Shown here: positions 14,297 to 19,774 of the stretch, piece by piece | Position numbering within the stretch: position 1 is the stretch's first letter | How the letters are laid out: every line of letters begins with the position of its first letter | Origin: Geobacter sp. UBA5608 | GTDB lineage: Bacteria > Desulfobacterota > Desulfuromonadia > Geobacterales > Pseudopelobacteraceae | Reading direction: 5' to 3' | Length of the DNA stretch: 19,774 bases | Assembly: GCA_002424705.1 (NCBI GenBank) | Contig: DIKW01000009.1 | Coordinates: 1-19,774, forward strand | Notes under the pieces: model-generated | What the model was told of the DNA's origin: nothing | What the model saw: the letters and a program-made list of their open reading frames with translations, nothing else | Databases searched by the model: none | Program-made: the position numbers and the translations under genes

Positions 14297-15435
14297 ATGC
14301 CCTCCTGTTCCAGCGGTAGGCTGATGACGAAGGTCGTACCCTGACCGGGCGTGCTCTCCAGCGTCAGGGAGCCGTTGTGGGAGATGATGATTTTCTGGGC
14401 CACGGCCAGTCCCAGACCGGTACCGTCCGGTTTGGTGGTGAAAAACGGTTCGAATATCCGCTGTTGCAGCTCAGGGCTGATGCCGGGGCCGGTGTCGCTG
14501 ATCCGGATCTCGGCGTTGGTGTCTCGTTGGCTGACGCCGATGGTTACCCGGCCACCGGGCTGACAGGCCTGCAGGGCGTTGATGACCAGGTTGAGCAGGG
14601 CTTGGCGCAGCTTTTCGCCGTCCGCGCAGGCGGTAACCTCCTCGGGGGCCGGGGCCAGGGAGAGCGTCACCTCCCGGCGACGGGCCTCCGGGACGGTGAG
14701 GGTGACGATGGTTGCCAGCTCGTCATGCAGCCGGCAGCGGTACAGCTCCTGGGGTCGCTGGCGAGCCATCCGCAGGAAGTCCTCCACCACCCGGTTAAGC
14801 CGGTCGGTCTCCCTGATCTGGATCTCCAGAAATTCGTGTTTGGGGCTGCCGGGGCGGTAGTCGTCGCGCAGGATCTCAGCCGTGCCGCGGATCGAGCCGA
14901 GCGGGTTGCGGATCTCGTGGGCCAGCACCGCCGCCATCTCACCCAGCGTGGAGAGTTTTTCCGATTGGCGCAACTGCTCCTCGATCGTCATGATCCGCTC
15001 GGATTGGAGTTGCAGCTGTTGGTAGGAATCGGCCAGCCCCTGGGCGGTGCGTTGCAGTTCCCGGCTGCGCTGCTGGTCGCGTTGCGCCAGCAGACCGGTC
15101 ACGGCGCCGACAATATTGTACAGCAGTATCTCCAGATATTTTTCCAGCTCCAGGGCCGGATCGCCCCCCCATTGCAACAGCAGGTGGGGGGCATAAACGA
15201 TGCTGACGATCAGGCTGCAGCCCAGGCCGCCGCGCAGGCCGAACCAGAAGGCGGCCAGGATGATCGGCAGATAGTAGAGCCGTTGAAAGATGTCGTGCAG
15301 GTAGTGTAGGTGCAGCGGCGTGAAGTAGTGCAGCAGGCTGATGACGGCGATGGCGGCCAGCAGCAGTCCGAGACGCAGCAGTGCCTGGTGGCGGTGCGTG
15401 GCCTGGTAGGTGGGGGTGTCGGTCGGCTGGTCCAT
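14278..15435 (-). CDS. Membrane sensor histidine kinase, partner of the NtrC-type regulator
   Basis: This is a 385-residue kinase. Residues about 18-115 hold four or so membrane segments (LRLGLLLAAIAVISLLHYF, FQRLYYLPIILAAFWFGL, GCSLIVSIVYAPHLLL, YLEILLYNIVGAVTGLLA) with only short loops and a His-rich turn (LHLHYLH), so no large periplasmic sensor domain. A coiled-coil linker spans about 120-160. The HisKA motif LAHEIRNPLGSI carries H173. The ATPase domain has N (NLVINALQA), G1 (DTGPGI), F (FEPFFTTK) and G2 (GTGLGLA) boxes. ATG at 15435 was chosen: GGAG lies 9 bases upstream, and the upstream extension overlaps mnmA. The end overlaps the regulator gene, implying coupled translation. The stimulus is not visible; metal stress is inferred from the neighbouring efflux operon. 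Confidence 0.93.
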   Translation of the reverse strand: MDQPTDTPTYQATHRHQALLRLGLLLAAIAVISLLHYFTPLHLHYLHDIFQRLYYLPIILAAFWFGLRGGLGCSLIVSIVYAPHLLLQWGGDPALELEKYLEILLYNIVGAVTGLLAQRDQQRSRELQRTAQGLADSYQQLQLQSERIMTIEEQLRQSEKLSTLGEMAAVLAHEIRNPLGSIRGTAEILRDDYRPGSPKHEFLEIQIRETDRLNRVVEDFLRMARQRPQELYRCRLHDELATIVTLTVPEARRREVTLSLAPAPEEVTACADGEKLRQALLNLVINALQACQPGGRVTIGVSQRDTNAEIRISDTGPGISPELQQRIFEPFFTTKPDGTGLGLAVAQKIIISHNGSLTLESTPGQGTTFVISLPLEQEGMCPPAS

Positions 15436-15466
15436 TGCGGTCGGCTCCGTACCGGTTCGGGCAGGT

Positions 15467-16525
15467 CTAGGGTGTGTCGTAGGGGGCCACGATCCGGCCA
15501 CCGCCCAGCACCTGATCGTCCTGATAGAAGACCACAAACTGCCCTGGCGTGACCGATTTTTGGGGCTCCTGGAACAGCACCCGGCAGCGGTCCTCCGTCA
15601 GCAGCTCCACCCGGCAGGGAACCGGCTGGTGGCGGTAGCGGATCTTACAGGTGGTTTCAAATACCGGTGTCTGAGGTTCGATGATCCAGCTCACCGCCTC
15701 CGCCAGCAGGCCGGCGGTCAGGATGTGCTGTTGCTCGCCCACCACGATCCGGTTCTGGACGGCATCAATGGCAGTCACATACAACGGTTCGCGCCAGGCG
15801 ATTCCCAGACCCTTACGCTGGCCGATAGTGTAGCGATGGCTGCCCTGGTGGCGGCCCAAAACCGTGCCGTTGACATGGACGATCTCACCGCTTTGCGTCG
15901 CTATCTCCTGGTTTTCAAGAAACGCGACGTAGTCATCGCCGGGGATGAAGCAGACCTCCTGGCTGTCCCCTTTCTGTGCCACCGCTAGCCCAAGCTGCTC
16001 CGCCAGGCGGCGCACCTCGTCCTTGCTGGCGATCTCGCCCAGTGGAAAGAGCACCTGAACCAGTTGCTGCTGGGTGAGGGTGTACAGGAAATAGGATTGA
16101 TCCTTGACCCGGTTGGCCGCCACCCGCAGGTGGCAGGTGCCATCCGGATCGACGGTTTTGCGGACATAGTGCCCGGTGGCCAGCAGCTCTGCCCCCAGTT
16201 CGCGGGCCCTGTCCAGCAGCAGACCGAACTTGATGTGGCGGTTGCAGCAGACGCACGGGTTGGGGGTCTGCCCCTGACGGTACTGCTGGATAAAATCGTC
16301 AATCACCTGCTCTTTGAACGGCCCTTCAAAATCGGCCACATGGTGTTCAATACCCAGCTGCTGCGCCACTCGGGTCGCATCGTACACCGCTGAACCAGCC
16401 CCGCAGGTGTGGGGTTCGAACAGGCGCATGGTGATGCCGATCACCTCATGCCCCTGGTTTTTGAGCAGGGCGGCGGTGACGGATGAATCCACTCCGCCGC
16501 TCATGGCAACGGCGATTCTGCTCAT
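15467..16525 (-). CDS. mnmA: tRNA-specific 2-thiouridylase MnmA
   Basis: This is a 352-residue cytosolic enzyme that adenylates and thiolates U34 of Lys, Glu and Gln tRNAs, using persulfide sulfur relayed from a cysteine desulfurase. The PP-loop is SGGVDSS (9-15). The catalytic cysteines are C94 (NPCVCCN, matching Cys102 of E. coli) and C192 (SQEVCFIP, matching Cys199). The middle tRNA-binding and C-terminal beta-barrel parts are present, and the length is normal. The extra Cys at 91 and 93 beside C94 are not in the E. coli motif. GGGGGAGG precedes the ATG, which overlaps the upstream ThiF stop (ATGA), so translation is coupled. Confidence 0.96.
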   Translation of the reverse strand: MSRIAVAMSGGVDSSVTAALLKNQGHEVIGITMRLFEPHTCGAGSAVYDATRVAQQLGIEHHVADFEGPFKEQVIDDFIQQYRQGQTPNPCVCCNRHIKFGLLLDRARELGAELLATGHYVRKTVDPDGTCHLRVAANRVKDQSYFLYTLTQQQLVQVLFPLGEIASKDEVRRLAEQLGLAVAQKGDSQEVCFIPGDDYVAFLENQEIATQSGEIVHVNGTVLGRHQGSHRYTIGQRKGLGIAWREPLYVTAIDAVQNRIVVGEQQHILTAGLLAEAVSWIIEPQTPVFETTCKIRYRHQPVPCRVELLTEDRCRVLFQEPQKSVTPGQFVVFYQDDQVLGGGRIVAPYDTP

Positions 16526-17325
16526 AATTCCTCCCCCAGGATCAGGCGTACCGCCTGATTGGCCTGCTGACAGGCGGCGATGCCGACCCGCGGCGCCATC
16601 AGGCCGTTGCCCGGCGCGGCCTCGGAGCTGCCGTCCCCCACTAGGTAGAGCCGTTTATTCAGCCGGCGGGTCTGGATGCTGTTGTTGCTGCCGTAGCCGG
16701 CCACCCCTGAGGCGGCCACCACCGTGGCGTCCGGCAGCCGTTCCAGCACGGTGTCCACCAGCATGGCCTTCATCTCGGCCCGGTCAAAGGCCTCGATCAG
16801 TACGCTGCAGGGGGCGAAGAGCACCGGCAGGTTGTCGGGGGCGAGCAGCACCCGGTGGGTGGTGAGCCGGATATACGGGTTGACCCGGCGCAGGGTGTCG
16901 GCCAGCGCCTCCACCTTGGGCATGCCCAACTGGTCCACGAAGTACTGCTGGCGGTTCAGGTTGGAGGGTTCCACCACGTCGAAATCGGCCAGGATCAGGT
17001 GGCCGACGCCGATCCGCGCCAGGGCCGTTGCCACGACCGATCCCAGACCGCCCACACCGGCGATGCCGACGCAGGCCGCCTTGAGTCGGGCATGGATGCC
17101 GGGGGTGTGGCGGGCCGCCATCAGATATTCCAGTTCGTCCGGGGCGGGGATCTCGCCCCGCTTGATCAGAAACAGCTCATCGCCCGCCGACAGCAGGGTC
17201 TCTGCTGAGGCGGGGAAGCCGTTCAGGATCAGCACGTCGGCCCCCGGCCGGTACTGCTGCGCCAGCTGTCCGACGGTCAGGCCGTCATCAACGGTGGTTA
17301 CCAGTTCATTGATCCGGATTTGCAC
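16522..17325 (-). CDS. thiF: ThiS-like/ThiF fusion, E1-type sulfur-carrier adenylyltransferase
   Basis: This is a 267-residue protein. Residues 1-60 resemble a ThiS ubiquitin-like fold (VQIRINELV, VLILNGFPAS, LSAGDELFLIKRGEIP). The domain runs straight into the rest and has no C-terminal Gly-Gly, so it cannot itself become a thiocarboxylate. Residues about 75-267 form a ThiF/MoeB/HesA adenylation domain: GVGGLGS (90-96) nucleotide loop, D116 (ADFDVVEP), SNLNRQ (121-126) with R125, and K137 (GMPKVEA). No CxxC zinc pairs are seen, as in the short ThiF family 2. GTG at 17325 was chosen (GGAG 7 bases upstream, across the metC stop); the upstream open frame is a shadow of metC. Context with metI, metC and mnmA suggests sulfur transfer for methionine or thiamine, substrate unknown. 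Confidence 0.85.
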   Translation of the reverse strand: MQIRINELVTTVDDGLTVGQLAQQYRPGADVLILNGFPASAETLLSAGDELFLIKRGEIPAPDELEYLMAARHTPGIHARLKAACVGIAGVGGLGSVVATALARIGVGHLILADFDVVEPSNLNRQQYFVDQLGMPKVEALADTLRRVNPYIRLTTHRVLLAPDNLPVLFAPCSVLIEAFDRAEMKAMLVDTVLERLPDATVVAASGVAGYGSNNSIQTRRLNKRLYLVGDGSSEAAPGNGLMAPRVGIAACQQANQAVRLILGEEL

Positions 17326-17329
17326 CGGG

Positions 17330-18463
17330 CTACTCCATGGCCTGCAACAGGTCGGCCAGCAGGTCCTGCGGATCCTCCAGCCCGACCGAGAGGCGCACCA
17401 GGGTGTCGCTGATCCCCTTGCGCAGGCGCTCTTCCGGTGGTACGGCGGCGTGGGACATGCGGGCCGGGTAGGAGATGATGCTCTCCACCCCCCCCAGGCT
17501 GACCGCAAAGGCCGCCAGGTGGGCGTTCTCCAGCAGACGTTTGGTGGTCGCGTAGCTGTCCAGTTCAAAGGAAAACACCGCGCCGGGACCGTCGGCCTGG
17601 GCCGCATGGATGCCGTGGCCGGGATGCTCGGCCAGGCCGGGGTAGTGGATCGCCTTCACCCGGGGGTGCCCATGCAGCCCGGCGACAATCGCCTGGGTGT
17701 TCTGCTGGCTCTGGTCCATCCGCACCTTGAGGGTCTTGATCCCCCGCAGGGTCAGGAAGGCGTCCTGGGGGCCCAGGCCGGTGCCAAAGGCGTTCTGCAC
17801 GTAACGGATCCGTTTGCCCAGTTCATGGTCATTGGTGACGGCAAAGCCGCAGACCACATCGCTGTGGCCGTTTAAAAACTTGGTGCCGCTGTGCAGCACG
17901 ATGTCGCAGCCCAGTTCCAGCGGCCGTTGCAGGTAGGGGGTCATGAAGGTGTTGTCCACCAGGGTGATCAGCTTGTGGCGCTTGGCGATGGCCGCCGCCC
18001 CCCGCAGGTCGGTGATCTTCAAGAGCGGGTTGGAGGGGGTCTCCAGGTAGAGCCCCTTGGTCTCGGGCCGGATGGCCGCCTCGATGGCCGCAAGGTCGGT
18101 GGCGTCCACAAAGCTGCTGGCGATCCCCATTCGGTTGAAGATGGTGGACAGCACCCGGTAGGCGCCGCCGTAGACATCGTCGCAGACCACCAGGTGGTCG
18201 CCGGGGGAGAAGATCAGCAGGGTGGTGGAGATGGCCGCCATGCCGGAGGCAAAGGCCAGACAGCGGCCACCCCCTTCCAGGTTGGCCACTAACTCTTCCA
18301 ACGCTTCACGGGTCGGGTTGTCTCCCCGGGCGTAGTCGTACTTGCCGAACTGCTCGGCTGAGGTCTGGCGATAGGTGGATATCTGGTAGATCGGCACCCC
18401 CAGGGCGCCGGTGGCGGCGTCAATGGTCGGCCCGCCGTGGATCATGCGGGTGGCAAGCTTCAT
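17330..18463 (-). CDS. metC: Cystathionine beta-lyase-like PLP enzyme (MetC/CGL type)
   Basis: This is a 377-residue Cys/Met-metabolism PLP enzyme. Landmarks are YDYARGDNPTREALE, FASGMAAIS, ETPSNPLL, VDNTFMTPYLQRPLELG, the PLP lysine K195 in HSGTKFLNGHSD, and SLGGVESIISYPARMSHA. It resembles Bacillus subtilis MetC more than MetI, so conversion of cystathionine to homocysteine is favoured. Gamma-lyase or O-acetylhomoserine sulfhydrylase activity cannot be excluded from sequence. ATG at 18463 is preferred because AAAGGA lies 8 bases upstream; an ATG at 18472 overlaps the metI stop but has its purine stretch too close. It sits 5 bases after metI and 4 bases before the thiF GTG. Confidence 0.9.
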   Translation of the reverse strand: MKLATRMIHGGPTIDAATGALGVPIYQISTYRQTSAEQFGKYDYARGDNPTREALEELVANLEGGGRCLAFASGMAAISTTLLIFSPGDHLVVCDDVYGGAYRVLSTIFNRMGIASSFVDATDLAAIEAAIRPETKGLYLETPSNPLLKITDLRGAAAIAKRHKLITLVDNTFMTPYLQRPLELGCDIVLHSGTKFLNGHSDVVCGFAVTNDHELGKRIRYVQNAFGTGLGPQDAFLTLRGIKTLKVRMDQSQQNTQAIVAGLHGHPRVKAIHYPGLAEHPGHGIHAAQADGPGAVFSFELDSYATTKRLLENAHLAAFAVSLGGVESIISYPARMSHAAVPPEERLRKGISDTLVRLSVGLEDPQDLLADLLQAME

Positions 18464-18468
18464 CGTTC

Positions 18469-19605
18469 TCATCCTTTCAGGGCCTGAGTCAGGTCGGTAA
18501 TCAGGTCGTCGCAGTCCTCGATCCCCACCGACAGGCGCAGCAGCCGGTCGTTGATCCCCAGCCGCGCCCGCTGTTCTGGGGGAATATCGGCGTGGGTCTG
18601 CAGCTCGGGGAAGGTGATCAGGCTCTCCACCCCCCCCAGGCTTTCGGCAAAGGAGATCAGTTCGGTCTTGACCAGTATCTGTTCCACCAGGGCCGGGTTG
18701 TCAACCTCAAATGCGATCATGGCGCCGTAGCCGCGGGCCTGCTGGGTGATCAACCTGTGGCCGGGGTGTCCCGCCAGGCCGGGGTAGAACACCGTGGCCA
18801 CCCGCGGATGGTCCTGCAGCCAGTTGGCGATCTTGAGGGCGTTTGCCTGCTGCCGGTCCAGGCGGACACCGAGAGTCTTCATGCCGCGGATCACCAGCCA
18901 GGCATCCTGCGGCCCCAGGGTGGCGCCGGCGGCGTTCTGGTGGAAGTAGATCTGTTCGGCCAGGGCCGGGTCCTTGACCGTCACCAGTCCCGCCACGGTG
19001 TCGTTGTGGCCGGCCAGGTACTTGGTGGCGCTGTAGACCGCGATGTCGGCCCCCAGCTCCAGTGGTCGCAGCAGGTAAGGGGTCAGGAAGGTGTTGTCGG
19101 CGATCAACAGCAGCTTGTGCAGCCGCGCAATGCCGGCCAGCACCGGTAGCTCGGCGAACTTGAGCAGCGGGTTGGTGAGGGTCTCCACGAACAGGGCCCG
19201 GGTGGCTGGCCGGATGGCCGCCTCCACCGCCTGCGGATTACTGGTGTCGACGTAGGAGACCGACAGGCCGTACTGGCTAAAGATCTTGTCGAACAGGCGA
19301 CAGGTGCCCCCGTAGAGGTCCTCGGTCACGATCAGGTGGTCGCCGGACTTGAACAGTAGCAGCAGGCTGGTGATGGCCGCCATGCCGGAGGCATAGGCAA
19401 AACCGCGACAGCCGCCGTCCAGACGGGCGATACCGTCTTCCAGGGCCTGACGGGTCGGGTTGCCGGAGCGGCTGTAATCGAAGCCGGTGCTCTGTCCCAG
19501 GCCGGGATGGCGGAAGGTGGCGGTCTGGTAGATCGGCACCGATACTGCGCCGGTGCGGGTGTCCCATTCCAGTCCTATGTGTGCTGCCTGCGTTGCGATC
19601 TGCAT
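18469..19605 (-). CDS. metI: Cystathionine gamma-synthase / O-acetylhomoserine thiolyase (MetI type)
   Basis: This is a 378-residue PLP enzyme, paralogous to the next gene. STGFDYSRSGNPTRQALED, FKSGDHLIVTEDLYGG, VETLTNPLL, the PLP lysine K195 in YSATKYLAGHND, the stretch HQNAAGATLGPQDAWL and SLGGVESLITFPELQTHADIP match the pattern I recall for Bacillus subtilis MetI. It would join an activated homoserine to cysteine (giving cystathionine) or to sulfide. It is first in the operon, with AGGAGA 7 bases before the ATG, directly behind a SAM-I riboswitch terminator, which agrees with a methionine-synthesis role. Annotation pipelines often call such genes metB. Confidence 0.92.
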   Translation of the reverse strand: MQIATQAAHIGLEWDTRTGAVSVPIYQTATFRHPGLGQSTGFDYSRSGNPTRQALEDGIARLDGGCRGFAYASGMAAITSLLLLFKSGDHLIVTEDLYGGTCRLFDKIFSQYGLSVSYVDTSNPQAVEAAIRPATRALFVETLTNPLLKFAELPVLAGIARLHKLLLIADNTFLTPYLLRPLELGADIAVYSATKYLAGHNDTVAGLVTVKDPALAEQIYFHQNAAGATLGPQDAWLVIRGMKTLGVRLDRQQANALKIANWLQDHPRVATVFYPGLAGHPGHRLITQQARGYGAMIAFEVDNPALVEQILVKTELISFAESLGGVESLITFPELQTHADIPPEQRARLGINDRLLRLSVGIEDCDDLITDLTQALKG

Positions 19606-19620
19606 AAAAGGTCTCCTCGT

Positions 19621-19653
19621 AAAAAAATCCCCTTCCGGGGTGCGGAAGAGGAT
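19621..19653 (-). terminator. Intrinsic terminator of the SAM riboswitch
   Basis: An 11-bp stem (ATCCTCTTCCG / CGGAAGGGGAT, one G-U pair) with a 5-base loop is followed on the minus strand by seven T. The sequence GGAAGAG at the aptamer's 3' edge (19666-19672) is complementary to CTCTTCC in the left arm (19644-19650), giving an antiterminator. Confidence 0.93.
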
Positions 19654-19671
19654 CGTGAGGGTTCGCTCTTC

Positions 19672-19772
19672 CTTATCTTCCGAAGCCGGTCGGCTTCGCT
19701 GGAGTTGGCACCGCGCTGTACAGCCGGTTGCCGCGACGTCACCGGGCCAGTCCCTCGGTCGCTCTTGATAAG
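19672..19772 (-). promoter_or_regulatory. SAM-I (S-box) riboswitch upstream of the metI operon
   Basis: The minus strand starts CTTATCAAGAG and ends GATAAG, the two halves of helix P1. Between them are the invariant S-box blocks GAGGGACTGGCCC and GGCAACC, and the expected pairing regions. SAM binding would stabilise P1, free the terminator and shut the operon off. The promoter lies beyond the right edge. Confidence 0.96.
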
Positions 19773-19774
19773 TA

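Noticed and set aside
13316..14344. A plus-strand open frame of 342 codons
   Set aside because: It is antisense to the NtrC-type regulator, Gln/His/Gly-rich and without recognisable motifs.
14377..15309. A plus-strand open frame of 310 codons
   Set aside because: It is antisense to the histidine kinase gene, has no domain, and only reflects GC-rich codon structure.
17326..17607. A 94-codon N-terminal extension of the ThiF fusion
   Set aside because: It overlaps metC in another frame and is Arg/Trp/Pro-rich. The GTG at 17325 has a ribosome binding site and begins the ThiS-like fold.
16724..17875. A plus-strand open frame of 383 codons
   Set aside because: It is antisense to the ThiF fusion and metC, both well supported by family motifs. 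Its composition (Ser/Arg/Ala-rich) is typical of shadow frames in GC-rich DNA.
1..19774. Search for a CRISPR array, transposon ends, tRNA genes or prophage
   Set aside because: No regularly spaced repeats, transposase-like or integrase-like frames, or tRNA cloverleaf sequences were seen; all gaps are under 300 bases and are filled by regulatory elements.

Overview
This window reads as chromosomal DNA of a GC-rich Gram-negative bacterium, most likely a Geobacter/Trichlorobacter-type member of the Desulfobacterota. The inference rests on the combination of hopanoid biosynthesis (HpnJ), a riboswitch-controlled cobalamin cluster, RND metal efflux, a sigma-54/NtrC-type two-component system and a Bacillus-like metI-metC pair under a SAM-I riboswitch. 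Nearly all genes lie on the minus strand, so transcription runs from high to low coordinates. I saw no tRNA, rRNA, CRISPR array, insertion sequence or prophage, and no gene-free stretch over 300 bases.

Right end (19774 to 12920): a SAM-I riboswitch with an intrinsic terminator precedes metI, metC, a ThiS-like/ThiF fusion, mnmA, a membrane histidine kinase and an NtrC-family response regulator. These six genes are packed with small gaps or overlaps. The unit mixes methionine transsulfuration, E1-like sulfur activation, tRNA thiolation and a signalling pair.

Centre (12919 to 5734): two similar 16-bp near-palindromes, exactly 21 bp apart, lie just past the regulator's stop codon. Next comes a -24/-12 (sigma-54) promoter, then a tight operon: secreted M23 peptidase, cusC-like outer membrane channel, cusB, cusA and a small His-rich periplasmic protein. 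CusA keeps the three methionines of the Cu/Ag site, and CusB carries an N-terminal heavy-metal-binding domain. The simplest reading is that the adjacent two-component system switches on this Cu(I)/Ag(I) efflux operon through sigma-54. The predicted transcription start falls almost on the peptidase ATG.

Left-centre (5733 to 2506): a sigma-70-like promoter, a cobalamin riboswitch and an intrinsic terminator control cobU, cobT, cobS and a CobC-like phosphatase, which together form the nucleotide-loop assembly and salvage arm of the B12 pathway.

Left end (2505 to 1): a small conserved hypothetical gene on the plus strand, a secreted ComEA-like helix-hairpin-helix protein on the minus strand, and the 5' part of hpnJ, a B12-binding radical SAM enzyme of hopanoid side-chain modification, cut by the window edge.
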